Of a stretch of DNA of 62,560 nucleotides, positions 36,188 to 45,221 are shown one piece after another. Position 1 is the first letter of the stretch. The number at the start of each line of letters is the position of its first letter. Below the pieces are notes generated by a model. It was given only the letters and a program-made list of their open reading frames with translations. It made no database searches and was not told the origin of the DNA. Where the stretch lies: the NCBI GenBank assembly GCA_001896545.1, contig MPOT01000100.1:1-62560 (forward strand). The letters are read 5' to 3'. The DNA is from Tepidanaerobacter sp. EBM-38 (GTDB taxonomy: Bacteria > Bacillota > Thermosediminibacteria > Thermosediminibacterales > Tepidanaerobacteraceae). Both the position numbers and the translations under genes were made by a program.

Positions 36188-36359
36188 GGCTGCCCACCTT
36201 TCAAAAGATTTTTAACAATTTCTAATTCACTTAATATTGTACATTATGTTCTATTAAAAGTCAAACAGTTTTTTTGACCATTTTAGCTATTTAAAACTAG
36301 TTTACTTGTCTTTTGTTATATTGTATTTATATTTAATTAAATTTATGTCTTTATAAACA

Positions 36360-36382
36360 AAAAGCCCGTAAAGAGGGCTTTG
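36360..36382 (-). terminator. Hairpin between the DUF3842 gene and plsY
   Basis: AAAGCCC / GGGCTTT arms around a short loop form a small stem bounded by A and T runs. It is the likely end point of the minus-strand Wood-Ljungdahl cluster. Confidence 0.6.
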
Positions 36383-36410
36383 TCATCGGAAACATTTATA
36401 CAGGGGGTTT

Positions 36411-36472
36411 GTAGGGGCGGTCATCGACCGCCCGCTCGACCGCTCGCTGGCGACCACGGGCCGCGCCCCTAC
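36411..36472. repeat. GC-rich palindromic repeat abutting the DUF3842 gene
   Basis: The element is bounded by GTAGGGGCG (36411-36419) and CGCCCCTAC (36464-36472), with a further inner stem GGGCGGTC-ATC-GACCGCCC. It is far richer in GC than its surroundings and looks like a mobile REP/MITE-like element. Its end supplies the TAG stop of the DUF3842 gene. Confidence 0.75.
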
Positions 36473-36879
36473 TTTAACTCTTTAATTTTTTCTATAGCAT
36501 CTTTTATGGCAAGAAATAACGGCTTTTTTTCTATACCTAAAAGCGTAATGTCTTCATTGTCTATGATAGGTATGAGAATTTTTTTTGCATTGCAAGACGC
36601 TATGGCTTTTGCAATGCCCGGGGTTATTTCTCCCAACATGGAATTAGGGATGACAATTCCTAGTGATCCTACGATTACATCCGCCTTGTTTACGGCAAAT
36701 GTAATGGCATTTTCGCCGGTTGCACCTTTATTAGCCTTTTCCCTCATCATGTTGGATGTAGCGGCAGAATTGGTACCCAGAGCATAAATCGTGACATCAC
36801 TGGGCAAGTCTTGCCTTAAAAGAGAAATAATCTGGCTGCCGATACCTCCACCCATGCCATCGACTACAGCTATATTCAT
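36469..36879 (-). CDS. DUF3842 family protein
   Basis: Protein of 136 aa with a Rossmann-like start (IAVVDGMGGGIGSQIISLL), a central ALGTNSAATSNMM block and ADVIVGSLGIVIPNSMLGEITP. The function of the family is not known. It overlaps cooT by 4 bp (ATGA), so the two are translationally coupled, and it closes the CODH/ACS cluster. The TAG stop codon lies inside the end of a GC-rich repeat, so the original C-terminus may have been changed. Confidence 0.85.
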   Translation of the reverse strand: MNIAVVDGMGGGIGSQIISLLRQDLPSDVTIYALGTNSAATSNMMREKANKGATGENAITFAVNKADVIVGSLGIVIPNSMLGEITPGIAKAIASCNAKKILIPIIDNEDITLLGIEKKPLFLAIKDAIEKIKELK

Positions 36880-37073
36880 TTGGCCTTCTCGCTTTCAAGT
36901 ATTATCTTATGCTCAAGAAGCCTCACTTCTTTAATCGCAGCATCTATAATCTTCTGTTCGCCTAAAAGATCATACATAAACAATTTGCCATTTTGAGGTT
37001 CTATATGAATAACATTGTCCATAATCTTTTTTTCCTCGCCATTTTCCAAAAGGTAAACTTTTGACTCACACAT
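36876..37073 (-). CDS. cooT: CooT-family nickel-binding protein
   Basis: Protein of 65 aa starting with the family hallmark MCESKVYL, in which Cys2 is a nickel ligand in characterised CooT. The rest is a small beta-rich fold (MDNVIHIEPQNGKLFMYDLLGEQ). CooT takes part in nickel supply for the CODH C-cluster. Its location at the end of the CODH/ACS cluster, after an 81-aa Cys/His protein, supports that role. Confidence 0.88.
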   Translation of the reverse strand: MCESKVYLLENGEEKKIMDNVIHIEPQNGKLFMYDLLGEQKIIDAAIKEVRLLEHKIILESEKAK

Positions 37074-37092
37074 TTAAAAACACCTCCATCCA

Positions 37093-37338
37093 TTACATAT
37101 GTTTCTTGGCTTCCAACAGATAATCACTAGCGGCTTTTAGGGAATCGGCAGCTTTTGATATTAGTTTGGAAACCTCGGTTTTCCCAAGATTTTCAGCTTT
37201 TTCCGCCCACTCCCTAAAACCCTCCTCATGGGAATTGTTGTGTTCAATCCAATGAGCTAAGAGAATTCTTAAAGTCTCTATTTCCTTGTCCTTACCTTTA
37301 TAAGAATTGCAGTTACAGTTGCAGTTGTTCTCTGTCAT
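37093..37338 (-). CDS. Small Cys/His-rich protein of the CODH/ACS cluster, possible metal carrier
   Basis: Protein of 81 aa not assigned to a named family here. An N-terminal CxCxC motif (Cys6, 8, 10) is followed by a strongly helical, charged body. His29, His33 and His37 are spaced four residues apart and would line up on one helix face. A second helix (about 52-78) is rich in Ala and Lys. GGAGG precedes the ATG. It lies between the RACo-type activator and cooT. A nickel-binding role is inferred from ligand spacing and context. Confidence 0.75.
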   Translation of the reverse strand: MTENNCNCNCNSYKGKDKEIETLRILLAHWIEHNNSHEEGFREWAEKAENLGKTEVSKLISKAADSLKAASDYLLEAKKHM

Positions 37339-37359
37339 GGCAAATGCCTCCTTTGAGAT

Positions 37360-39288
37360 TTATAAATTCATAGCCTTCTTTAAGCTGGGGAACAAAGTGG
37401 TATCGGTATGGGGGAGAAAACATGCACTGATAAATTCTTCCATGTATGCGGAATCTGCACTAAGCTCGATGTATGTCATATTATCGGCAATTTCCGCTGC
37501 TTTTTGCCTCGCTTCATCGCTGATGATGCAGGCATATGCTCCGGCAAGGGAGCTGTTGCCGATAAATTCAAACTTGTCATGGGGTATATCGGGCAGCAAG
37601 CCAATTGTAATTGAATTTTTTATATCAAGATTCTGGCCTATGCCGCCGGCAATAATTACCCTGTCAATCTCTGCCGCGCTCATTCCTACATTGTTTAAAA
37701 GTGTTCTTGCACCGGAATAGACAGCACCTTTAGCCCGAAGGAAGTTATCGATATCAATTTCATTTAAGGTTATATCTCTTCCATCTTCCGTTTCCCCGCC
37801 AAAAACAATTACATATTCATAACATCCGATATGGTGATTATATCTTATTCTATCAGATTTGATTGCTTTGTTTATTTTTCCTTTCATATCTATTATACCT
37901 GTCAAAAACATTTCAGCAATAGCATCTATTATCCCCGAGCCACAAATGCCCTTTGGCTTAGCCTCTCCTATAACACTAACTCTGGGTTTTAAGTCATATC
38001 TATCGATTTTCACCTCATCAATGGCACCGAAAGATGCTCTCATACCGGAACTGATTTCACCGCCTTCAAAGGCCGGTCCTGCAGAACAGGCACATGTCAG
38101 CATCCATTCCCTGTTTCCAAGGACTATTTCGCCATTTGTGCCTAAGTCCATAAATAAAACCGTTTCGTCACCTTTCCAAATCCCAGATGCTAAAACGCCT
38201 GCGACTATGTCGCCACCTACATAGCTTGCTACATTTGGAAGGGTAAATACCGGAGCATTTTTGTTAATGCCAAGCAAAATATCGCCTGCTCTAAATACCG
38301 GAGCATTTCTAAATGCAGGTATATAAGGTTCAATGCGTATGTTTTCAGCAGTTACGCCTAATAATAAGTGAGTCATGGTAGTATTGCCTGCAAAGACTGA
38401 AAAAACTATGTCATCCTTACTGATACCTAGTTTGCATATCATTTTATTAATCAGTTGATTTAAGGTGCCTTCAACTATCGCCTGCTGCAGCTTTTTGAGG
38501 CCATCATCCTTTGTAGAATAAATTATGCGGCTTATTACATCAGCACCATACTGCATCTGAAGATTTCCGCTGTTGGCAGATGCTTTTATTTCTCCGGTTT
38601 GAATATCCACCAGGCAGGCGGCTACTGTAGTAGTGCCGATGTCTACGCAAAGTCCAAAGGGCTTAGCTTCTTTTTTATCGGCAACATTGATGATATCATA
38701 GCCACTATCTTTCTTTGAAAGCATGAGTGTAATTTCATTATCATTTTTTCTTAAAATTGCCGGCAATTTTTTCAGCACTTCTATAAAACAGCTTATTTTT
38801 TCACAACCCAAAACCTGCTTTAGTTCTCTTTTAACTCTTTCAAAGTCTGGAATATTATCATCTATCGTAGGTTTTGGAAGTGTTAGGGTAACAGTTATAA
38901 AACCCGTTCCAACTTCTATTTCTGAAGCATTAAGTATATCCAAAGTCCTTTTTGCTAATTTTCCCTTTGAGGCAGATGTTATGTCTTCCACAATTATGTC
39001 ATTAATTATATCTACTTCCATGATTTCAACGGTCATATCATCCTGTATCCATGTTAGGCACGCAAGTCTAATGCCTTGCTCTATCTCTTCGGCAGCAAGG
39101 AGCGGGGTATATTCATGTTTATGTTTGCCTGATTTTATCTTAATCCGGCATTTACCGCAGTGTCCCTTGCCTGCGCAGGGAGCATCCAAAAATACGCCGG
39201 CTTTTCGTGCTGCCTCCATCAAGTTAGTTCCTCTGGCAACTTCAACTGTTTTACCTGTTGGCTGAAAAATTACGGTGCATTTTTCCAT
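37360..39288 (-). CDS. Reductive activator of corrinoid iron-sulfur protein (RACo type)
   Basis: Protein of 642 aa. The N-terminal [2Fe-2S] domain has Cys38, 44, 47 and 77 (CAGKGHCGKC and ACLTW). A linker (about 95-205) leads to an ASKHA ATPase domain with GLCVDIGTTTVAACLVD, NLQMQYGADVISRI, SVFAGNTTMTHLLLG and VIIAGGIGQNLDI. RACo uses ATP to push an electron into Co(II) of the corrinoid iron-sulfur protein AcsCD. It follows gcvH after a hairpin. Confidence 0.92.
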   Translation of the reverse strand: MEKCTVIFQPTGKTVEVARGTNLMEAARKAGVFLDAPCAGKGHCGKCRIKIKSGKHKHEYTPLLAAEEIEQGIRLACLTWIQDDMTVEIMEVDIINDIIVEDITSASKGKLAKRTLDILNASEIEVGTGFITVTLTLPKPTIDDNIPDFERVKRELKQVLGCEKISCFIEVLKKLPAILRKNDNEITLMLSKKDSGYDIINVADKKEAKPFGLCVDIGTTTVAACLVDIQTGEIKASANSGNLQMQYGADVISRIIYSTKDDGLKKLQQAIVEGTLNQLINKMICKLGISKDDIVFSVFAGNTTMTHLLLGVTAENIRIEPYIPAFRNAPVFRAGDILLGINKNAPVFTLPNVASYVGGDIVAGVLASGIWKGDETVLFMDLGTNGEIVLGNREWMLTCACSAGPAFEGGEISSGMRASFGAIDEVKIDRYDLKPRVSVIGEAKPKGICGSGIIDAIAEMFLTGIIDMKGKINKAIKSDRIRYNHHIGCYEYVIVFGGETEDGRDITLNEIDIDNFLRAKGAVYSGARTLLNNVGMSAAEIDRVIIAGGIGQNLDIKNSITIGLLPDIPHDKFEFIGNSSLAGAYACIISDEARQKAAEIADNMTYIELSADSAYMEEFISACFLPHTDTTLFPSLKKAMNL

Positions 39289-39316
39289 AATCGTATCACC
39301 ACCTTATCTTGTAAGT

Positions 39317-39346
39317 ACACAAGCCACTTATATAAGTGGCTTGTGT
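39317..39346 (-). terminator. Perfect 30-bp palindrome between gcvH and the RACo-type gene
   Basis: Two 15-nt arms (39317-39331, 39332-39346) are exact reverse complements with no spacer. The intergenic space is only 67 bp. No strong T-run follows on the minus strand, so it may tune stoichiometry or mRNA stability rather than stop transcription. Confidence 0.6.
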
Positions 39347-39355
39347 GGACAATAA

Positions 39356-39733
39356 TCATTCAAGAGATTTTTCGTAATCACTGCTGCTAAGTAAGTTATT
39401 CTGTTCATCAGGATTCTTTATTTTGACCTTTATCATCCATCCGTCTTCATAGGGAGAATTATTCACAAGCTCCGGATCATCATCCAGTTCCTCATTTACT
39501 TCAATTATCTCTCCACTAATTGGAGCGTAAAGGTCTGATGCTACTTTCGCCGATTCGACAGTGCCGAAAGTTTCGCCTTGAGTTATAGTTTCGCCTACTT
39601 CGGGCAAATCTACAAATAGAATTTCTCCAAGCGCATTTTGAGCATGATCGGTTATACCTATTGTAGCAATATCGTCTTCTATTTTAACCCATGTATGTTC
39701 TTTATGATATTTTAAATCAGAAGGGAATCCCAT
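39356..39733 (-). CDS. gcvH: Glycine cleavage system H protein
   Basis: Protein of 125 aa, a lipoyl carrier. The lipoylation site is Lys63 in GTVESAKVASDLYAP. HTWVKIEDDIATIGITDHA and a C-terminal NPDEQ complete the family pattern. No gcvT or gcvP gene is in the window. With lpdA in the same cluster it gives half of a glycine cleavage/synthase system, which could exchange C1 units with the methyl branch. Confidence 0.95.
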   Translation of the reverse strand: MGFPSDLKYHKEHTWVKIEDDIATIGITDHAQNALGEILFVDLPEVGETITQGETFGTVESAKVASDLYAPISGEIIEVNEELDDDPELVNNSPYEDGWMIKVKIKNPDEQNNLLSSSDYEKSLE

Positions 39734-39775
39734 GTTAAAGCTCCTTTCTAGCGCTTAAGTGTTTAACAGACTTAA

Positions 39776-41899
39776 TTAAAACATTGGATCCATGCTGAGG
39801 GCAGGATGGCCAACCTTTGTCAAAAACTCCACTACTGCATCGGGCTCTACTCCTACTTCTTCATCCGCAATCATATCGTAGAAGTTTTCGATACCGATTT
39901 CTTTTCCACGCTCAATTAATTTTTCCTTGAGAGCTTCTTTTAATTCCTTGGGCATCCAGACTACTCGTGCTAATCCGCCATCTGCATATAGGAATTTTTT
40001 GCTTGTTATAAACTGCCTGCCATGCCCCATAAAGCCCGGTGTTTGAACACCACCGCCGGTTGTAGATGCCAGCTCGCCAAAGGTCATTCCAAGCGGAGTC
40101 ATGCCATGGTATTCGCGATTTACTATGATTACACCATTGGCTTCCGGCATAATCCCGCAGATACATTCAAAGCATCCGCAGGATGTCATTGGGTCTTCCA
40201 TTATTGTGTATATATTTACTTTTGTTGTAGCACCATGCGACTGTTCTGCCACTCTCTTATTTATGGATTCCCAGCTGCCTTTGACTTCATCCTCGCATTC
40301 GCCCTTAACTATAGGCTGGCAGGGTCCGGTAGAATCCAGTTCGTATGTGGCCTTTGCATCGAGCCAACTGACAGCACCACACAGGCCAAGCCGCTCAGGT
40401 GTAACTATGCATACATGTGCCGGTGCAAAGGATTGACATAACAGACAAGAATAGAATGTGTCAACACTTTCGTCAGTAAGACCTGCAAGCCTTGCATCTC
40501 TGGCTTCATACCTTGGCCGCGCAACTTCTTCAAGCAGTTCCTCTACTTTTTCTTTATCGGTAATGATGGTAACCTGTACCTTGTCGGCAATGCTGCCAAA
40601 CTCATCAAGCATCTTGGCATATAATACTTCACCCATATGTTTAAGCCTAAAGCCGGCTTCATAGGCAGACTTACTAATTCTTATCCATGCAATGTCTCTT
40701 TGGCCGATATGCATGACTCCTTCTGTGTAATTTGTAAAATAGTGAATCCGGCGTTCCATAACAGGTTCAAAATCTTCTTGCATGTTTTTCCCTGCAACGT
40801 CTACAATAATTGCCAGCGGCAGCTTACCGCCGTCAGGCCCCAGTGTATCGATATCAGGCCCTATTAATTCAATCTTATGGTCTTCAACTTCAGAAAGGTC
40901 GCGTTTTCTAACCAGTTCCCATGCAGTCGTGCGGCCGCCGCCAAACTCCGCAAACATATCATCCTTGCGAACTCTTTCGCCTTCAAAGGCCGGAGCAAAA
41001 CCAACAGGAATTGGAATTTCGGTTATCTTGATTTTTATGCCGCGAGCCTCTAATGATGTTTGGACAAGCTTGTCATAGTCCTTTTGAACTATAAGGTTCA
41101 TCGGAACTTCTTGGACATCCTGGTCAGTAATTACCGGAAATCCTAAGGCAATTGCACCGGCACCGGCAGATACTACCAATTCGCTCAAAGGTCCTAAGGC
41201 ATTCACAAAAGCCGGCACTCTTTCCTTTGTATATTTTAACAGCTCCGGAAGGTCTCCATGTTTTATATTTCCAAAAATCAGCGCCGCTCTTATGGCAAAA
41301 GAAACTATATGGGTAACCGAGGTTACGTCATAACCTAAAGGCACAACCCTAAATTCAAGTCCCATCTTTACTTTTGATTCGATAGCCTGGTCGATGATTT
41401 TTCCTACTAATGTAACTAAAATACCCTTTGATTGATAATCTTTTATAATCTTAGCAGCATCTTCTGCTGTAGGAGCTTCTCCGATAACAACTGCTACGCC
41501 CGGGATATCGCCGGTTACAAGTGGCACACCCATGGAGCGAATCACGGTATCAGGGATAAAGCCGACACAGGGTTCTTCATAGGGATTTTTTCCTCCTACA
41601 TACTTACACGCCTCGATGACTTCTGCCGCAACTGCTGTTGCAAGCCCTGCATTTAAAGCCTTCTCAAGATTCTGCTCTTTTACTATCAGGCTTTCGATAA
41701 CCCCTATAGCGCCTTTCAAATCTGCTAAAGTGCCGATTTTTTGTCCCGTAGCAGCATATATAGTAGGAAGACTATAGGCGGTATTAGGAAAACTTACTTT
41801 CTCGTTTTCTCCATACTCTTTGATGGTTTGCTCGACAACAGATTTGCAAGCCTCCAGTGCTTGCTCGGAGCCGGTAAAGATAATATCAAATAATGTCAT
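39776..41899 (-). CDS. acsB: Acetyl-CoA synthase (CODH/ACS beta subunit)
   Basis: Protein of 707 aa that joins CO, a corrinoid-bound methyl group and CoA to acetyl-CoA, or the reverse. A-cluster ligands are visible in CLLCQSFAPAHVC, GLCGA and the GCFECICG motif near residue 600. The usual length is about 710-730 aa. An ATG with GGAGG upstream starts it. It follows acsE directly and precedes gcvH. Confidence 0.97.
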   Translation of the reverse strand: MTLFDIIFTGSEQALEACKSVVEQTIKEYGENEKVSFPNTAYSLPTIYAATGQKIGTLADLKGAIGVIESLIVKEQNLEKALNAGLATAVAAEVIEACKYVGGKNPYEEPCVGFIPDTVIRSMGVPLVTGDIPGVAVVIGEAPTAEDAAKIIKDYQSKGILVTLVGKIIDQAIESKVKMGLEFRVVPLGYDVTSVTHIVSFAIRAALIFGNIKHGDLPELLKYTKERVPAFVNALGPLSELVVSAGAGAIALGFPVITDQDVQEVPMNLIVQKDYDKLVQTSLEARGIKIKITEIPIPVGFAPAFEGERVRKDDMFAEFGGGRTTAWELVRKRDLSEVEDHKIELIGPDIDTLGPDGGKLPLAIIVDVAGKNMQEDFEPVMERRIHYFTNYTEGVMHIGQRDIAWIRISKSAYEAGFRLKHMGEVLYAKMLDEFGSIADKVQVTIITDKEKVEELLEEVARPRYEARDARLAGLTDESVDTFYSCLLCQSFAPAHVCIVTPERLGLCGAVSWLDAKATYELDSTGPCQPIVKGECEDEVKGSWESINKRVAEQSHGATTKVNIYTIMEDPMTSCGCFECICGIMPEANGVIIVNREYHGMTPLGMTFGELASTTGGGVQTPGFMGHGRQFITSKKFLYADGGLARVVWMPKELKEALKEKLIERGKEIGIENFYDMIADEEVGVEPDAVVEFLTKVGHPALSMDPMF

Positions 41900-41941
41900 A
41901 ATACATATCCCTCCAAGGATGTTTTTTCGCCTTCAGGCAAA

Positions 41942-42727
41942 TTATAGATCTAAATAGGAATCTGCATACAAGGTTCTTCCTTTTATCAAATCCGCAGTTT
42001 TAATCACATTGATAACGAGCTTGTCTAAGGGATTGATTATAGCTGAGGTCAGGCCGCACTGAATAGCCATGGCACAAAAAGTGGCTTCAATCAAACCTCT
42101 GAGCTCTTTGGGACATCCGTTGGAAACATTGCTAAGGCCGCCGGTAGTCAAAAGTCCCATCTCTGAAATCTGTCTTACGGCTTCCAGTACTTCCTGCTGT
42201 TTATCCTGCATGCCTTTTAGAACTACAAAGAGGGGGTCAAAGAGAATGTTCTCGGGATCCAGTCCGGCTTCCATAGCCCTTTCTAAAATCTGGGTGCAGT
42301 ACATCATACGCTCATCATTATCCCTCGGAATACCTTCTTTTGCACACAATCCGATAACCATCGCATCATATTCTGCTGCAAGATTCACCATGTCAAGCCT
42401 GGGCCCGGCATCGGCAGAATTGATAATAGGCTTACCTGCCTTGCGGTCATAGACTTTAATCCCGGCTTCAATGGCTTTCATGTTAGCGGTATCTAAACAC
42501 AAAGGCGTATCAGGAAACTCTTCCTGCAGAATCTTGATTGCCCAAGGCATCAGCTCTTCTCCGTCCCTGTCGGCAGGACCTATATTTACATCGAGATAGT
42601 TTGCGCCGGCTTCAACCTGTTCGCGAGCTCTTGCAATAATGGGCTCAGGATTTCTTTCCTGCAGCGCTTTTCTGATGGTAGGGGAAATAACGTGAATCCT
42701 CTCACCGATAGTTAAAAATCTTGCCAA
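41942..42727 (-). CDS. acsE: Methyltetrahydrofolate:corrinoid/iron-sulfur protein methyltransferase
   Basis: Protein of 261 aa with a pterin-binding TIM barrel: GERIHVISP at the N-terminus, GANYLDVNIGPADRDG, LCLDTANMKAIEAG, INSADAG and the C-terminal TGGLSNVSNGCP. It moves the methyl group between methyl-THF and the cobalt of AcsCD. The start is TTG behind GGAGGAAAAG. A hairpin overlapping the acsC stop separates it from acsC. Confidence 0.96.
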   Translation of the reverse strand: MARFLTIGERIHVISPTIRKALQERNPEPIIARAREQVEAGANYLDVNIGPADRDGEELMPWAIKILQEEFPDTPLCLDTANMKAIEAGIKVYDRKAGKPIINSADAGPRLDMVNLAAEYDAMVIGLCAKEGIPRDNDERMMYCTQILERAMEAGLDPENILFDPLFVVLKGMQDKQQEVLEAVRQISEMGLLTTGGLSNVSNGCPKELRGLIEATFCAMAIQCGLTSAIINPLDKLVINVIKTADLIKGRTLYADSYLDL

Positions 42728-42835
42728 TTGCTTTTCCTCCTCTTTCTATTTTTATTAACTAATTTCATCATTTTTTGGGTTAGAGTTATATTTTTTTATG
42801 ATTATATGTGAATGGGCTGGATAATTATATGGTTA

Positions 42836-42871
42836 GCATCATAAACAATGTTTCAGCATTGTTTATGATGC
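42836..42871 (-). terminator. Hairpin overlapping the acsC stop codon
   Basis: Two perfect 15-nt arms (42836-42850 and 42857-42871) with a 6-nt loop include the acsC stop codon at 42863-42865. No T-run follows on the minus strand, which suggests an mRNA processing or stability element between acsC and acsE rather than a full terminator. Confidence 0.65.
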
Positions 42872-44227
42872 GGCTTCTTTAGCCTTGTATTTTTTTAAGA
42901 AATTAGGTAATGCAGCTGCTTCCTCCGTACCGACAGTAACTTTCCATCCCGGCAGTTCGTCTTCGATATCTGACTTGAGTACTGCCACTTTGCCCGGTAT
43001 TATTAGCTCTCGAGTCTTTACCTTGTTTTCAACTTCAAATTCTTTTACAGCCTTTGCAATTGATTTGGCATTAAACTTACCAGCAGCCCATGCCGTAAGT
43101 ACTGAATATCCTCCCGCATCGGGTATTAAAATCCATGACGGCACTTTTGACCTCTCTACTTCTCCGGATACTATGAAATATGTCAAGGCAAAATCGACAG
43201 TAACAAGAAGCGGTGATTCTTCATCAGCAGAACCTACTTTGTAAATGCCTTGTTCTATGCGCATCGGGCGTTGTGGATCTGTGAAAATATTTTGTCTTAA
43301 AGCAAACAGCGGAAGTGCCATCGAATAATCCATATCGCTTAAAACAATTATAGAAGCGTATTTTTCGATGAATAATGATGCACATGCAAGCTGCATCATC
43401 TTATCCTGTGACATATCGCACACAAAAGCCACCGCAGGATATCCAAAGGTTCTATCACCTGATAAAAGCGCCGTTCTGCGGATGTTGACCATATCGTCAA
43501 AGGCTCCCTTTAAGTTGCGGCTTCCGGCATCAAGCAGCAATTCTTTATAGCCTGTGTTTTGAAGTTTTTGAACAAGAGTATATAGATTTTCCTTGCCGTC
43601 GGCAGTAACTCCCAGAAGCAATTTATTTTCTTTTGCAAGGTCTGCCATAGCTTCATAGTTTTGCTCATTTGCCCCAAAAAGTATAGGGCCTTTATCAGCA
43701 CAGATGCCCACTGCCGCCTCGGCAATCTCAGGACTTTCTGTAATTATCATGGGTACTACCTTTGGACAGCTTTCTGTGACTTTTTTAATGAGACTTATAA
43801 ATTTATCCTTGTCTTGGCTTTCACATCTAAAAGCCGCAATTTCTACATACATCTCTTCATTAATTCTGGTGTAATTAATGGTATTGATGTTGTTTATCTT
43901 TTTTTCTATTTCCTCCTGAGCCATAATATCAGAAAACATTATCGCGAACCTAGGCCGATTTACAAAGGTTTTTTCATGCCTAAACAGGACTGTTTCGCCG
44001 CCTAATGTATATTCTGTATCATTTGCACCGAACTTTACTGTCTTCATTGGCGGTGCAGTAGCTTCAGCCAGCTGCGCCTTTGCCTCATCTGACATATAAG
44101 GGCATTTTTCCGCTTCGGTTCCGCCCTGTGCAAGTTTCATAGCAAAAGCTAAACACGTAGGAAAACCACACTCCTTGCAATTTTTTCGAGGAAGCAGTTT
44201 GTATATTTGCATTCCATTAAGTGCCAT
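42863..44227 (-). CDS. acsC: Corrinoid/iron-sulfur protein large (gamma) subunit
   Basis: Protein of 454 aa. The N-terminal [4Fe-4S] domain has Cys17, 20, 25 and 42 (NCKECGFPTC ... KCPY). A TIM barrel and a C-terminal B12-binding domain follow (SVLTAWAAGKFNAKSIAKAVKEF region). It accepts methyl groups from AcsE and delivers them to AcsB. It pairs with acsD, which ends 20 bp upstream. Confidence 0.96.
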   Translation of the reverse strand: MALNGMQIYKLLPRKNCKECGFPTCLAFAMKLAQGGTEAEKCPYMSDEAKAQLAEATAPPMKTVKFGANDTEYTLGGETVLFRHEKTFVNRPRFAIMFSDIMAQEEIEKKINNINTINYTRINEEMYVEIAAFRCESQDKDKFISLIKKVTESCPKVVPMIITESPEIAEAAVGICADKGPILFGANEQNYEAMADLAKENKLLLGVTADGKENLYTLVQKLQNTGYKELLLDAGSRNLKGAFDDMVNIRRTALLSGDRTFGYPAVAFVCDMSQDKMMQLACASLFIEKYASIIVLSDMDYSMALPLFALRQNIFTDPQRPMRIEQGIYKVGSADEESPLLVTVDFALTYFIVSGEVERSKVPSWILIPDAGGYSVLTAWAAGKFNAKSIAKAVKEFEVENKVKTRELIIPGKVAVLKSDIEDELPGWKVTVGTEEAAALPNFLKKYKAKEAAS

Positions 44228-44246
44228 AAATCATCTCTCCCTTTAC

Positions 44247-45185
44247 TTATTCAGTCATTTCAGTAATGAAGTTTCGGACAACTTCCACCGAACGTGGATG
44301 TCGAAGTATTACTGCATTAGCTCCGGCAGCCAGAACTCCTACTGCAGTAGATATCTCCATGGCTATACCTCTTTCTTCTTGAGGGCCCCATTCAGGTATT
44401 TCTTCTTCAGAAACAACGGATTCTTTCACTTTCCACGATTCAAAAGATACAGGCAGAATCATCGGCATCTGCAGTGTTGCATCATTTTGTTCTAATGCTG
44501 CCAGCCTTATTCTGTCCATAGTTGTAACTGCATACTCAAAGCCGTATCCTACGGCTGCGCAGCCGGGATTCATAACCATTTTATCCGGTTTCACACCTAA
44601 TTGCGTTATCAAAATATTTAGCTGTTTCGCTAGATTTAAGTCCACAGAGGACTCTGCCGCTACAACATTGCCATAGGCAAGCCCCACTGCAGCTGCGACT
44701 TCTTTGTAATTCGACTCTACCGCCGATAAAAACACATAGTTTTTATTTGGAAGAGATTCTGCAATTTTTGTAAACAGTTTAGCGTTTTTTTCATTATTTG
44801 GGCATCCGGCTATAACCAACGGCACACTTACATTCTCTGCTAATCTTTTTGCAACTTCGGCACATTCTTCGACAGATTTATTAAGACCGTCAGGGCTTGC
44901 GCCTTCAAATTTAATGCAGATAAAATCTGGGTTATACTTTTCTACGCAGTGCTTTGCCCATTTTACAGGTTCATCTGCAACTTCTTTAAATACATCTAGA
45001 ACTCCCGCAGGCCAGGATTCGGGAAAAATATCCCATATCTCCATGCCTATAGCCGGTTTATTTCCGATATCCCCATCAAAACTGTAAAAGGGTAAAACCG
45101 ACTCTCCGCCCAGCTTCAAATCAGAACCTACGTTAACTTCTAGAATTTTTCCAGAATATTTTTGTGTAGGCATTTTGTAAGCCAT
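44247..45185 (-). CDS. acsD: Corrinoid/iron-sulfur protein small (delta) subunit
   Basis: Protein of 312 aa forming a TIM barrel that caps the cobalamin of AcsC. Recognisable blocks are FPESWPAGVLDVFKEV, KYNPDFICIKFEGASPDG, VIAGCPNNEKN, MVMNPGCAAVGYGFEY and GNVVAAESSVDLNLAKQ. Its length is typical. Its position next to acsC is the standard arrangement. Confidence 0.96.
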   Translation of the reverse strand: MAYKMPTQKYSGKILEVNVGSDLKLGGESVLPFYSFDGDIGNKPAIGMEIWDIFPESWPAGVLDVFKEVADEPVKWAKHCVEKYNPDFICIKFEGASPDGLNKSVEECAEVAKRLAENVSVPLVIAGCPNNEKNAKLFTKIAESLPNKNYVFLSAVESNYKEVAAAVGLAYGNVVAAESSVDLNLAKQLNILITQLGVKPDKMVMNPGCAAVGYGFEYAVTTMDRIRLAALEQNDATLQMPMILPVSFESWKVKESVVSEEEIPEWGPQEERGIAMEISTAVGVLAAGANAVILRHPRSVEVVRNFITEMTE

Positions 45186-45221
45186 TTACATCGCCTCCAA
45201 TAAAATTTAGCAAACTAGATA

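Noticed and set aside
39912..40441. Open frames opposite or within acsB
   Set aside because: They run in other frames of the conserved acsB gene and have no ribosome sites or domain matches.
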